A model generated the notes under the pieces. It saw only the letters and a program-made list of their open reading frames with translations, made no database searches and was not told where the DNA came from. A DNA stretch of 64,000 bases from Circinella umbellata (lineage: Eukaryota > Mucoromycota > Mucoromycetes > Mucorales > Lichtheimiaceae), in assembly GCA_025093555.1 (NCBI GenBank), contig JAIWNF010000019.1, positions 372,001 to 436,000 on the forward strand, in the 5' to 3' direction. Both the position numbers and the translations under genes were made by a program. Position 1 is the first letter of the stretch. Each line of letters starts with the position of its first letter. Shown one piece after another: positions 12,733-24,721 of this stretch.

Positions 12733-12740
12733 TATAAATA
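12733..12740 (+). promoter_or_regulatory. TATA-like box
   Basis: TATAAATA, about 50 nt upstream of ATG 12789. The surrounding DNA is AT-rich, so this could be chance. Confidence 0.4.
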
Positions 12741-12788
12741 CCTCTTCAAATAGTGTTATATATCTATATCTATATTTATTTATTCAAT

Positions 12789-14390
12789 ATGGTATCTACT
12801 CAAGTAAAGAAAAATATTGTTACCATTGGTGCATCCTCTGCAGGTAATTTTATTTTCTATACTTTTATAAAAAATCAAACGTGGAATGAGATAAACTAAT
12901 TCTATACTTTGAAATGCACTTTTCTTTTTTCATAAAAAAAGTTCAAGGATTAGCTTTACAATGGTATGAAAAAGCTCCTGCAACCCATCGATTAATTATG
13001 ATTGAACTCAAGTCTCATTTTAATTTTGTATTTGCTTTTCCTCGAGCATCTGTAAAATCTGGTTTTGAAAGAGAATTATTTATTCCATATGATCGTCTTT
13101 TTAATGGAGATGATCAAATTGGTAAAGTCGTTCATGCGCGTGTAATAGCTATTCATGAACATCATGTAGAATTGGATCGTGAAGTACCAGAATTCGGTCG
13201 ACGTATCGATTTTGAGTATCTTATCTATGCTGCAGGAACAAAAATTCCAGAACCGGGACGTCTTCATTGTAATTCAAAACAAGAAGGTGTTGCATTATTA
13301 AAGAAATATCAATCTGTTATTAAAGAATCGAAACGACCGATTATTATTGGTGCTGGTGCGGTTGGTATTGGTAAGAAATAGAAACTTTCTTAGATTAAAC
13401 GAGCCCCTCTCCCCAACCTATCTTTTTAATAATAAGAAAAAACATTAGCAGATAACTAACGAAATCTTTCCCTCTCTCAAATATATATAGAAATGGCTTG
13501 CGAAATTAAAGAGCAGTATCCCGATAAGCATGTGACATTAATGCATTCTCGAAGTCGATATATGGCACGCTATATGCAAAGTGTAGATTCAATGACTTAT
13601 AATGTATTAAAAAAACATGGAGTAAGACAAGTTCTTGGTGATCGTGTGATACTTCCAGAAAATGGATTTCCATTAGAAGTAAAACCTATTGAAGTACATA
13701 CAAAAGCGGGTAAAAAAATTCAAGGAGATCTTGGTGTAAGTTTTCTATATATATAAACTACGTATTTCATAATTCTATTTAATCTTTTAGTTTTATATAC
13801 AGTAAACTGATGTATATATAAATATATATGTAGATTATGTGTATTGGTATGAAGCCTAATACCGAATTATTAGCCGAATTATCACCGGATTCAATTAATA
13901 AAAAGACTGGATTTGTCAATGTGAAAAAAACAATGCAAATAGATGATGATCGTTTCCCACATTTTTTTGCTGCAGGTGATGTAATTGAACATACAGATGT
14001 TAAAACGGGTCATTTTGCTTGGATGCAAGGCTTGGCTGTATTAGAGAACCTATTAAAATTAATGGAAGGAGGATCCTATCATGATTTGGAACCTTACAAG
14101 AGTAAAGATGTAGCACTTATTAAACTTGTTTTGGGTGATGTAAGCATTTTTTTTATTTGTTCATAGTAGTTTGTGGTATAGGAAGTCAGAAAATGAAGAG
14201 AAGCTATGATTTAATAACTTGCTCTATTTCAATAATTTAGAGAGAAGCTGTAATGCAAACAAATGCATTTGGACCTTTAGTTGCAGTGGGATCATGGATC
14301 GCTGGTCGATCGACTCCACATAATGTTTATGCTGAAATGGGTTGGAATATAATGAAAACACCTTATGAAGAAAAGAATTTAGATTTATAA
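12789..14390 (+). CDS. FAD/NAD(P)-dependent oxidoreductase, AIFM2/FSP1 (AMID)-like
   Basis: Five exons, 12789-12843, 12942-13370, 13491-13735, 13834-14139 and 14241-14390, give 394 aa. The order of motifs is that of two-dinucleotide-binding pyridine nucleotide-disulphide oxidoreductases. An N-terminal FAD Rossmann loop (GASSAG, about residues 14-19) comes first, then YAAGTKIPEPGR. A second NAD(P)-binding loop, IIIGAGAVGIEMA, spans the exon 2/3 junction, and ICIGMKPNTELL and FFAAGDV close the FAD site. There is no redox CxxC pair, which places it with the AIF/AMID/FSP1 group rather than thioredoxin reductases. Those enzymes pass electrons from NAD(P)H to quinones or similar acceptors; the acceptor here is unknown. 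No clear signal peptide. It sits head-to-tail with a siderophore-type transporter and shares upstream iron-type GATA sites, so a link to iron handling is plausible inference. Confidence 0.88.
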
Positions 14391-14729
14391 AAACATTGAA
14401 TTATCCCCCCCCCTCGTTCCCTTTCCCTTTTCACATATTTTTGTAATTTGTTTTCAAACTATCATACTGTATTATACTATATACATAATAAAACATATAT
14501 ATATATATATATATAAATACGTAAACATGTGTGTTCTTTTATATAGAAATAATATATTTTTTAAAGATGTCCAAAAAAAGAAGTTAACAAGTTCTAGATA
14601 CTTGTGCAAAAAGGAAAAAGAAAAGATCTTGGTAGTAGATATAAACTTGTAATGAGTGGTGTTGTACGTATCGTTTCCAAAAAAGATCGGATGCAAGATA
14701 GGGTTGTTAGTATTATTATTAAAAAAACG

Positions 14730-14738
14730 ATCTGATAA
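14730..14738 (+). promoter_or_regulatory. Iron-type GATA-factor site ATCTGATAA
   Basis: Exact ATCWGATAA match about 510 nt upstream of the transporter ATG. Confidence 0.5.
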
Positions 14739-14973
14739 AAAAAATCACCTCATGTGAATAAAGTGTTTTGTTGAGAACATCTTATTTCATCATATAAAAA
14801 AAATTATGTTTAAAAATCCCTTTTCCCTTCCGTTAAGTAATTGTTAAATACACCGAGCTTCCCCGGTTTTAAAAAGGCAATTGGATGGTTTCCCAAAATC
14901 TTGGGTTACTTAATTGTTAAAACTCTTTATCCCAAAGACCGCGACTCAGATTTCCAAAGAATAATTATAGAGC

Positions 14974-14982
14974 ATCTGATAA
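14974..14982 (+). promoter_or_regulatory. Iron-type GATA-factor site ATCTGATAA
   Basis: Exact ATCWGATAA match about 265 nt upstream of the transporter ATG. A pair of such sites is the arrangement often seen in iron-repressed siderophore genes of ascomycetes and basidiomycetes. Confidence 0.5.
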
Positions 14983-15246
14983 AAAAAAAAGAGAGAATCT
15001 TTTGTGTAACTTCCCAAAAAAAGATTTTTGGATCCGAAATAAAAAAAAAAAAAAAGACTCTTCAATTTTCGTTTATAAAAAAAAAAACTGAATCAAAAAA
15101 AGCTTTTGTTCTTTCTCATTGTTATTATTATTCTCTTTTTTTTTTAAAGAAGAAGTAAACATACCCCTTCTCTCTCTCTTTACCACACATATTTGTTTGT
15201 TTGTTTATATATATATTTAAGAAGAAAAACAAAAAAGACGATCACC

Positions 15247-17314
15247 ATGCCACTTTTTACGTCAAAACTTGAAAGAGATGATCCATCTGTTCATGAAAAA
15301 AAGGTTGTCAAACCTGCACCTGATACACCTTTAGGTCTTCAAAAAGTTTATTTAATGAATAAATATACAAGTCGTCTTGATTTATGGATTATTATTGTTG
15401 GGTAACAAAAAAAATAAAAATAGAATCATCTAAAATTCCCTATTATAATATTATCATATATTAATGGCTAAACTATTTCTATACTATATAGTATTATTTT
15501 ATTTGCTTGGGCGAAGAATTGGGAAGCGAATACAGTATATTCTGTACAAGCCAATGTACTTAGTATATTTAATGCAATGAATATGGCTACATTACTGAGT
15601 ACGGTTCAATATCTTTTACAAACGGTTTTAATTCCATTCTATGCTAAATTGTCTGATCTGTGGGGCAGAAGTGAAACTTTTGCTGTTGCTTTGGCTTTTT
15701 ACATTATTTCTGGTGTAACCTATGCTTGTGCTCAAAAATTTAGTGATTTTGCTGTAAGTTAACCCTCCTGCCCCCCAACCTTTTTTTTTTATAATTCCTT
15801 ATTTATTAATTTTTATTTTTATGGTTTTAATAGGGTGCTCAAGTATTATATGCATTTGGTGTTTCAGGTGCTCACTGTATGGGTCATGTCTTGATTGCAG
15901 GTAAATAATAATCACACATTTTTTTTTCCGTTTTGTAAATCTACTCCAAATTAGGGAAAACTTACCTTTTTTTTTTTTGGCAGATCTGACAAGTAAAGTC
16001 AATCGAGGTTTATTTCAGTCCTTTTATGATGTTCCTGCCATTATCAACATTTTTGTCGCTCCTATTGCAGGTCAAAATCTCGTCTATTCTGGCAATTGGC
16101 GATGGGTTTTTTCCATGATTCCATTTTCGATCTTTGGTACAGCCGTCATTCTTTATGTGGGTCTCTTACATGTGGAATACAAAATGCGTAAATCAGGGGA
16201 TCTTCAACAAGTCAAAAAAGTACTCAAGGAAACGACACCAAAACGTTCTTTGGGTGAACGTATTTATTGGATTATGATTGAATTAGATATTATTGGTAGT
16301 TTGTTATTGGTGGGTACTCTTTGTATGCTTCTTTTGCCATTGGTATTGGCAACAACCGATTTTGGTGGATGGCAAAGTCCTACTACCATTGGTTTATTAG
16401 TTGCTGGTGCCGTTTGTTTGGTTTTATTCTTGGGTTATGAATGGAAGATCGCAACGAAACCTTTAATCCCTATGGGTAATTGGGATACTTTTACTCCCAT
16501 GGCCGGTGTTTTATGTGTTTCTATGATCAGTATCATTAGTTCAATTCCTTGGGCCTATTTTCAAATGTACCTTCAAGTTTCACGTAATTGGGATGTTATC
16601 AAAGCTACTCACGTGGATCGTTCTTATGATGCTGTTTATCTTGTTGCTCAAGTAGCTGCTGGTTACTTGATGAAGCATTTCAAGATCTATCGTCCTATCA
16701 TCTTGATCGGTATTGCCTTTTTCATGGTTGGTATGGGTATGATGATTCCTTCGCGTTACCCTGGTGCTTCCGATGTCTTTTTGGTTGCTTCTCAAGTCAT
16801 TGCTGGTTGGGGTGCAGGCTGGGTTTTTGTTCCTACTTTAGTTGCTGTACAAAGTGCTGTACCACATAAAGATCTTGCTATTGCTACTGCTTTATATCAA
16901 GTAGGTACTACTCTTGCTTATTCCATTGGTTCTGCTATTGCTGGTGCTATTTGGAATACCTTGTTACCTCAAGAAATAGCAAGACTTGTACCTGGTGAAA
17001 TTGATGTTGCTTCTGCTCTTGGTGATCTTACCTACATTGCTGCATTACCACAAGATCAATGGGAAGGTGTGATTGCTTCTTATGGTAACGTTCTTCGCAT
17101 CTTTTGTATCATTGGTTTATGTCTTTGCGTACCTGCCTTGATCTTTGCATTGATGATGAAACCATTTGGTCTTGAAGAAGATCAACGTGATGTTCTTTCA
17201 GAAGAAACTGTTTATATTGGTGATAATACTGATTATAATAATAGTAAACATCAACGTGAAGTTATTGATATTCAAGATGAAAAAGCCGAAGTCTCTGGTG
17301 ATAATCATGTCTAA
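15247..17314 (+). CDS. MFS siderophore-iron transporter (Sit1/Mir-type)
   Basis: Four exons, 15247-15401, 15492-15753, 15834-15900 and 15984-17314, give 604 aa. The hydrophobicity pattern fits about 14 membrane spans with a cytoplasmic N-terminus of about 45 residues. Features of the siderochrome-iron transporter group (TC 2.A.1.16) include an early YSVQAN segment, the MFS loop AKLSDLWGRSETF after the second span, the segment RGLFQSFYDVPAIINIFVAP, and PSRYPGASDVFLVASQVIAGWGAG in the second half. Known members take up ferric siderophores across the plasma membrane by proton symport; in Mucorales the native ligand might be rhizoferrin, which is inference. The C-terminal tail (about 50 aa) is charged and rich in Asp, Asn and Glu. 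Two iron-type GATA sites precede it. Confidence 0.9.
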
Positions 17315-18865
17315 TTTAAAAATTTAATTAACAACAACAATAACAAAAGCTTTATTTTTTATTCTTACCTTTTATTCAAATTGTACACATTTTATAATCT
17401 ACGTAACATAATTTTCTTGATTGCATTCTTTTCTTTAAACTAACCATTTTCATTCTTTTTATTATTATTATTATTATTACACTGCTTTTTTTCTACACAT
17501 GTATTCATTATCATTGCTCTTTTTATTTAATCATGTATTACTTCTATATACTTTATTAATCCACGTTGTACGTGGTCACTCTCCCCTACTCTTATAATAT
17601 TATTTAAAAGAATTAATTCTCATGTAATACTATTTTATTGTACAACTTTTTTCGTGTGATACAATGGCGCTTTATTTTCTATTTCCTTTAATGAATTGGT
17701 TTAATTATTTAATGCAAGCCCCGCTTGACACAAAATGTTGATTCACTGCTACAAAGTATAGTTTAGTAGCAATCAATAGAATTTAGTATATATAATAATA
17801 TGAATGGAATATGAATGCTCATAATTGTTGTAATCTTATATATATTAATATGCTGGCGTTATCGTAATGATGTTGGTAACCTTAAACTTTTTTTTTTTGA
17901 ATTAAACAGCATTTTTTAAAGTAAATACTATTCTCTCCCCCCTAAATAGACAGAACAGATTGTAATGTGATGAATAAAAAGCTTTGTGGCTTTAATAAAC
18001 TGGTTACGTTCTATCCACACGATATTTAATATACTCTATATTGCACGTGTAATTTCATGTTCGTTTTTTTTTGTATGAAACCAAGGGAGGGGGATGGAGT
18101 TCCCCCAAGCAAGTAATTGGAATTGTGCTTTTCCATATATGCGTGACCGAATTTCATTTCCGAATTCTCATTTTTTTTTTTACTTATAAATAATATAATT
18201 ATCAGATTATTATTACTGTCTATAATAGTCATAACCTAAACAATTTTAAATTTAGTACGTAAATACGTACTTTATTTTGTTGTTATTGTTAATTGTTAAT
18301 TGCCCGTGTTTTATTTTTTACGTACATATTAAAGGTTTAAATACAAAGCTAATTACGTAAAAAGATAACGAAAACATATTTAGCTGCTAATAACAGTTTT
18401 TATAACAATGATAAAGTACTCTTTATTTTATTTCTATTGGGTGATAGAAGAGGGAAACTACATGAAGGTTCTCTTCAGCAATTCTATAATGGGATCTTTA
18501 ATAGCTGTTAATTTTTTTTATATATCATTAGCAGTATTCAAAAACCTATGAATGCTTTCTTGTAAAGAATTTGCCTAAATAATCACATTTTAGTGAGATT
18601 TCGTTCTTATACTGATTGTTACTCGTTTTCTTCAACATTTTAACTTTTCGAAACAAATTTGTCTGACATATCTTTTTATTTTTTCGCTTTGTACTGTACA
18701 TTTTTTTTATTTACTTTTCGTGTCTTGTGGCGTACAATAGAATATACACAAAGTGAAAAAACACATATTGAATAACAATACACACCTATTATATATAAAT
18801 ACGGTAACATATTTACTCGTTAGTTTACTTAAATTTGTGAGTGTTTCAACTTTGCTTCACTCATA
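17315..18865. other. AT-rich spacer without a recognised gene
   Basis: Contains poly-T and ATT-triplet patches and one ATCTGATAA on the minus strand (18199-18207), which is not close upstream of any gene start. No coding region supported. Confidence 0.6.
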
Positions 18866-19236
18866 CAGTAGCTCCGCCCCCAAAGTTCGCTTTCCAGCAA
18901 ACTAAATTCGTTTTTGTTGAAGATCAAAGTTCGCTTTTTAGAAAATAAATTTTCATATTTGCATCACTCAAAGTTCGCTTAGCTCATTTTCAATTTTCGT
19001 TTTTTAAGCATGATTGTTTATCAAACAAATAAGCTTGTACTAAATATTTAAGCGCAGTTTTTAGAAACTTATATGCGCCTATTCTCTTTACTGACCCTAA
19101 ATCCTAATCAAATCAAAACTTCCCATTGTCACATTAAAGTGGATGAAATAAAATTCGCTTCTACGACAGAATCGCTTATATGACTGGACTCGCTTTTACG
19201 TGAATTCGCTTTTATGTGGATTCGCTCTTATAACTA
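18866..19236. repeat. Transposon-end-like sequence followed by TTCGCTTTTA repeats
   Basis: CAGTAGCTCCGCCCCCAAAG at 18866 is preceded by TA and resembles the left end of a pogo/Tc1-like element. After it, AAAGTTCGCTTT-like motifs recur (about 18881, 18922, 18967). From 19153 to about 19235 there is a tighter tandem of five TTCGCTTTTANGTGGA-like units every 16-18 bp. No matching inverted right end was found downstream, so this is at best a one-ended or decayed element. Confidence 0.4.
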
Positions 19237-19465
19237 GTAGTAATAGCAATACTTTGATTAATCACAATATGCCAACATATCAATTTTTAAAGTGGTTTCA
19301 GGAAAAGATCACCCATCTTTTGGTCTTATTTTCTCTTGTTCATCATCATTTCTTTACACGTATGATTATCCACACCCTAACCTTTGATATGGACACGGCC
19401 ATTCTTTTAGAATCGAAACACTTTTTCATCCCTCTTTTCTCAGTTTGTGTTTGCACTTGAACAAA

Positions 19466-20378
19466 ATGCCAAAATGTGATTATTCTTTTGCCGTAAAAAC
19501 TCACACTCGCGATCACCACGTAGTCGTTGTGTGCTATGAAGAAAGTACGGCGCTTTATCCTTGCTTTGGTTTTTTTGTTTCTCTGCATACTTACCTGATT
19601 ATCTTTTGCAGGTTTGACCATCGATAAGGGTGAAAAAAGTTTCACTTGTCCTATATGTCATAAAATTACCACGACAAGACGATCATTCTGCCGTAATCTT
19701 AAACAACATAGTCAAAATGTATCCCTTTATGAGGAGAAACACTCCAACAAGTTCACCAGCAGTTACGTTCAGTTGTCTTCTGATAATAAACACTGTATGG
19801 ACAAAAAAGAGACAGATGGAAACGCAAATCAGCATTCAGTTGGTAATAATGACAATATCGATAAAACCAATAATACTGGCAACACGTTACTTTAGTAGGA
19901 CGAGGAACTTTATAACATCTAACTTTTTGTGTTGTTTAAAAGTTGGTCAACAAGAAAAGACGCCATCACCTCTAAAGCTTACAGATGCCCTTGATCTACT
20001 TAAGCTCACATTTCATATGATATGCCTCAATCCCAGCTCTGTTATAAACAAGCGGTTTTGTATGCCTGTCAAGAATAGGATGCAACTGAAAGAGAAAAAT
20101 GCATCATGCTGAACGTATCTGGATCTTTTTATTTAACACCTATTGCCATCATTGATGCTGAAGGACATGAAGAGAATGTACATGCTCATAACAATGTTGT
20201 GTCAAGACTCTGTAACAACGAGAAGAAAAGCCTGGCTCTCAAGAGAATTAATAACCCTAAACGGTGCTATGACGGGACCCTTAAGTATGGTTTTTGCTAC
20301 CCTCTATCCATATCTAAACAAATGAGTCAACTCAGAGTGTCTTCCGTATTATCTTGTTGCCCCTTCAAGGTTTTGTAA
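19466..20378 (+). pseudogene. Degenerate gene with a damaged C2H2 zinc finger
   Basis: A first exon, 19466-19544 (MPKCDYSF...), joins in frame through a plausible intron to an exon starting 19612. That exon encodes TCPICHKITTTRRSFCRNL followed by KQH. The spacing fits a C2H2 finger (C-x2-C-x12-H-x3-H), but the first His position is Asn. The frame stops at 19895. Coding-like sequence continues in a second frame to 20112 and in a third from 20106 to 20378, with no splice model that joins them cleanly. I read this as a decayed member of an accessory, possibly transposon-associated, family that I do not recognise. Lineage-specific splicing of a live gene remains possible. Confidence 0.4.
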
Positions 20379-20677
20379 GTTCAAATCCGGTTTCGAAAAA
20401 GCATTTATTGAATAAAAACTGTAATATGTAGAATGGACACAAGTAAAGAGGTCCAATAGAGAAGGAGTAAACATAGGGCTGGTATAAGAGAGATGAGAAT
20501 AAGTAAGAAAGGATCAATTCATTGTAGCTGTGGATTTGTTTGCTTTCAAGGTGGTCGTCATTGTCCATATCGCATAGCGCAGGTTCTTGTACAATCTTGA
20601 CTTGCGCCAATCAATCCTTCCAAGCCCACCGTTTCCTTGTACCTATTAGTAATGGTTACAGCTTTGTCAGATTTTTT

Positions 20678-21891
20678 TCACAGGCGCCAAAAGACATCGT
20701 TTACAGCTAGAAGCAGTGTAATGTTCTTTAAGCTAATAAAGGAAGGGAGGTCTTCCAATGATTCAGGGAAATGGAGGTTGGCTACTTCGTAAAAGGCATA
20801 AATACCATTACTAACCAAGCGCGAGATGAAAAATGTGATGCAGAAGCCTAAGTAAAAAAAAAAAAGTACATTAAATTCAGAGCTGCTGGGAGGGGGGGGG
20901 GGAGTTCCTTACCATGAATTTGAAATGCAAGCGCGCCTTCCAATTTGTTCACATCAATGGCATTTTTGCTGAAAATTGCCAATCGAAGGGTGTCCATGCA
21001 TAGAAAGTATCTGCTTGAGCTGCCTTGATTTACTTTGGCTTCTCCATACCCAATACTGCCTTCATATTCTAGTTGGTGTCTTTTGGAGATAACTGCATCT
21101 GGTCGTAATTTTCTACCTTCACTTGGGGTTGCATTTGTCCAACGTAAATGCACAAGCTTTTCCGGATCGCAGATCAAACAAGAGAGTAGGGGGTCAAAAT
21201 AGGTATTCCATAGTTCGCTTTTACTAATGATGCTGTTGTCTTTCAAAGGTAGTTTTGGTAGCTTTTGAATCCTAAGTCATCATAAAAAAAATTAGTGTAA
21301 CTGTTGAAGCAATCTTTTTTTTTGTAACTTACAAATTTGTGATTCCACGGACAAGACGTCTTTCATTATAATTCATACTAGAAGTCATGAGAGAAAGTTC
21401 AATAAAAGCATTTTCCCTTGTGGCTTTTGAGAGACTAAGCTGATTGATAATTTTTGCCATTGCCATGTACTGTTGTTCACTCAAGCTGAGATTGTAATCC
21501 ATCGATTCTGATACCATGAATTCTGTTAAGTCATCCAATAATTCATCTGAGAAGACTTTCTTAGCAATGGGACTGTGTTGATGCTTGTTTAGGACCAAAA
21601 TATGTGTCAAGGCAGCCAATTCACTAATATATGATTCTAGCGGAAGCGCTTCGTGTTTGCTGACCAGAGATTGGACAATTGGCTGATAATCTTCGAACAA
21701 ACGCGTGATGTTTTTGCTACCGAAGAGCCAAGGGCCATCACCAACATCGCCTGAACTGTCAATGCAGGGGTTCAAGTCAAATGGAGAGATCGTATTGTCA
21801 TTATCGTGGGTATCAGCAGCGTTAGTTTTGTCTTGATTAACAGTAGCATCATCGTTTGTTCTTGAGTCAGTGGCATCGCTGCTGGTTGTTT
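20678..21891 (-). pseudogene. Second PD-x18-ExK family member, 5' end missing
   Basis: Three minus-strand exons, 21891-21333, 21271-20913 and 20847-20678, join in frame. The product shares the core of the gene at 3513-5731: a short segment ending IQKLPK, then RPDAVIS, an 18-residue gap, GEAK, and the helix DTLRLAIFSKNAID. The end reads SLEDLPSFISLKNI and stops after VFWRL at 20678. Two intron positions are shared with the first copy, but the intron after the RW dipeptide is absent here. Going 5', the frame hits a stop at 21908-21910 with no start codon, and the DNA becomes a GGATCC-like repeat. Either the 5' exons are lost or an unrecognised upstream exon splices at the CAG before 21891. A downstream extension by a 43-nt intron is also conceivable. 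Confidence 0.6.
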
Positions 21892-21911
21892 CTGAGACAT
21901 AGGGATCTTAG

Positions 21912-22055
21912 TACAATCCGGATTTATAAACCGATCCGTTTTTCATACGGATTGGATCGGATTTGGATTGTGTCTCAACGGATTCGGATCGTAATTCTAG
22001 GATCCGGATTGTAAACGGATTGAGATCTATGGATCCGTCGGATTTTTCTGATCCG
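21912..22055. repeat. GGATCCGGATT-like degenerate repeat
   Basis: About 140 bp in which GGAT, GGATC, CGGATT and their complements recur every 8-15 bp (for example ATACGGATTGGATCGGATTT). It also contains inverted pairs that could form hairpins. It directly abuts the point where the upstream PD-x18-ExK copy loses its reading frame. Confidence 0.7.
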
Positions 22056-24132
22056 TCATTATAATTATAGAGTAATGGATCAAAGTTTTAACAATGCTGT
22101 GGTAAGGTATATATATATTCAAATAAAGAAGAGAGTAAGTTTTTGTATATTATTATATACTTGAATAGAGCAGTTGAAAAGAAAAGTAGTAATGGCTTTA
22201 ATATAGAAAAAAAAATCTGAAAAGAAAGAAACAAAAATTGAAGATTAAAAAGAGAGATTAATGAACTTAATTACTATTTTTATTAATCTAGTAATGATAA
22301 AGAGAATTATGAACTTTTATTTGGTTGTAAACAGAAAAGGTAAACTTATACCTCTTTTTTTTTAGCACACCAGAAATTTACTAGTTGCCCCCACAAAAAA
22401 AAAAGTCCACGTCATGTTATATTTCTACCACAAAAACTTAAGCCTCAAAAACCAAACAAACTAATCAACAAACATTGTTCTCCATGGTTATATAGCTTTC
22501 CTTTTTGTGGGTTAGTTTTTATTTTGGGCTTAGTTCTGTGTTTATTAATAGGCTATTGAAAATAGACAAATAAAAAGTTTCGATTCTAAAACGTATGCAC
22601 CTTAGATACAAAAGAAATGTCAACCCTTCTTACATTTTACAATAAGGATTGACCCTACTAACTGACAACATTAATTTTTTTTTTTATATTAGCAACAAAA
22701 TATATACAGATATAATAAAAAACGCTTGTAGTCAAAAAAAAAAAACATTAACCTTTTAATAAGCACGTTTAAAATCATGTTACATGTATCTAACATGTTT
22801 AGCGGCTTATAAAGACCGCGCAATAAAACATCACATCAACAATGATTAACATCATGCATATTTATAGATCATAAGACCGTGTTATTTTTTATGGATTAAT
22901 TGGAGAAGTGAACGTAGAACTAAAATTAGACACTTATAAGTATGTGTTGTTTTCTTATACCATGGATACGTAGAATTGTAAGTAGAATAAATAAGAAGGT
23001 TGGTTACATAATGTAAACTGCATGGCTACTGCAATGGTATATTTTTATGTAATAAAGAGTCCCCAAGACAGCAGTAATCAAGTGTAAGTATATTTGTCGT
23101 TGATTATAAAACAGGTCATACTCACGTTATGAATTTTATGCAGGAGATTGATGGATCAAATAAAATTCTCTTCATATCTGTGTATACCCTTCAGAGTCCC
23201 AGTACTTCAAACTAGAAATACGTAGTAGAGGTAGTATATTATATATTATTTTTTAAATTTGTTAATGATGTATTGTAATACATGTACATAACAAAAATAA
23301 ACGGCATATGGTGGTGGTTATCAACGTAAATCTTTATATTAATGACTATATGATACTAATACAGATACCTAATGTGCGTGAATCTTTACAATGCTTCCTA
23401 CTTTTATTTCATATTAAACCCGCCAAGTGCCACCGGAGAACGGACCTTTATTATATATAATATTACTATGACATCCTCCTCTTTCCTATTCGCGCAACAA
23501 CCAAAAAAAAAGAAAATACGCCCTCATACATTACTCTAGCAAAATAAAAAAAAAACTTACTTTATCCCTTGACTCTTATACCCCTTTATTTATTTTTCAC
23601 AAGTAAACTCAAAAACATCATCAATGTTCATTCAAATACTAAACTTTCTTCCCTCCTCCTCCCCTTACAGGCTTTACCTAATGATGATTGTACGTTATCC
23701 TCGAGACTGTCGTTTTGACATTTTCCGCTCCCTCTCTGTTTTTTTGTGGCTCTCTTCCTTATTCTTTTTTTTTTTTGTACGTATCACTTTTTTCAACAAT
23801 TCATGTTATTATTCTTATTATTATTTGTGCAGTCATTTTTGGAATCATTATAATATTTTCTTTTTACTGTACAGACATAAAATACTTTTTTCGTTCTACT
23901 ATAAATTTGAAAAAAAAAAAAAAAAAACTCTTCTTCTTTCTTCTTTCTCTCTCTCTCTCTCTTTAAATTTCTCTCTTTCTAGCACTCATTCTATTTTTCT
24001 TCTTTCTCTTTCAGATTGATTTTACCCCCTTTATATATACAGATCGCATAATTTTCTTTTTTTCTTTCCTCTCCCCCCTTTTTTTTTCATCATTAATTTG
24101 ATCCGTAAGAGTAACATATATTGTCCACAAAA
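22056..24132. other. AT-rich spacer upstream of the zinc transporter
   Basis: Two kilobases without a supportable gene. Open frames at 23624-24019 are Ser/Leu/Phe low-complexity from CT-rich DNA. The last 200 nt are strongly pyrimidine-rich on the plus strand, common in promoters of this genome. Confidence 0.6.
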
Positions 24133-24679
24133 ATGTTAAGTCGACAAGTACGGATTTGGATCATGTTTGGGTTTACCGGTGCCTTTTTTTTAGCTGAAAT
24201 CACTGTTGGATATTATGTCAGCTCATTAGCGTTGGTAAATAACAATTAAAATATCCCCTGTCAACAACAAAAAAGAGATATATTTTATTTGATGCCATTT
24301 TTTATTTTACTTTTCGTTATTCAAATTTAATAATATTCTCTTTTTCATAAAAACCACTGCACATTTAATAACAATAATATTATTATTATTACTATTAATA
24401 AATAGGTAGCGGATTCTTTTCACATGTTAAATGATATGTTAAGTTTAGGTGTTGCTTTATGGGCTATAAAGGTAAAAATAAAATAAAATAACTTTCTATA
24501 TTACTATTCTTCTTCTTTACCAGATCGAAAATTAGAAATCATTATTTTCAGGTACCCTTGAAAAAAAAAACATCACTTGTAAAACAATCCACACAAAAAA
24601 CAAAAACAAAAAAACTATTATTATTATTATGCAATGTATAAATAGATTACATTTATCGATAAGTTTTATCTATATTATT

Positions 24680-24721
<42 letters not shown>

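Larger units (their letters stand above)
10879..12788. other. Divergent intergenic region (HSBP1-like / FAD oxidoreductase)
   Basis: AT-rich spacer of about 1.9 kb with no gene-like frame. It includes a TA microsatellite (12311-12347), two GATA-type sites and a TATA-like box close to the downstream gene, listed separately. Confidence 0.6.
14391..15246. other. Promoter region of the siderophore-type transporter
   Basis: 856-nt spacer with poly-A/poly-T runs and two ATCTGATAA sites listed separately. An open frame of about 105 codons at 14841-15158 is Lys/Phe low-complexity and not considered a gene. Confidence 0.6.

Noticed and set aside
14841..15158. 105-codon open frame before the transporter
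   Set aside because: Lys/Phe-rich low complexity and overlaps the transporter promoter; no recognisable features.
20368..20400. tRNA-like B box (GTTCAAATCC)
   Set aside because: The flanking bases do not form a five-pair T stem, and no acceptor stem or A box at the right distance was found.
23624..24019. Overlapping open frames of 92 and 131 codons
   Set aside because: They are translations of CT-rich and poly-A DNA in two frames at once and lie in the promoter of the zinc transporter.
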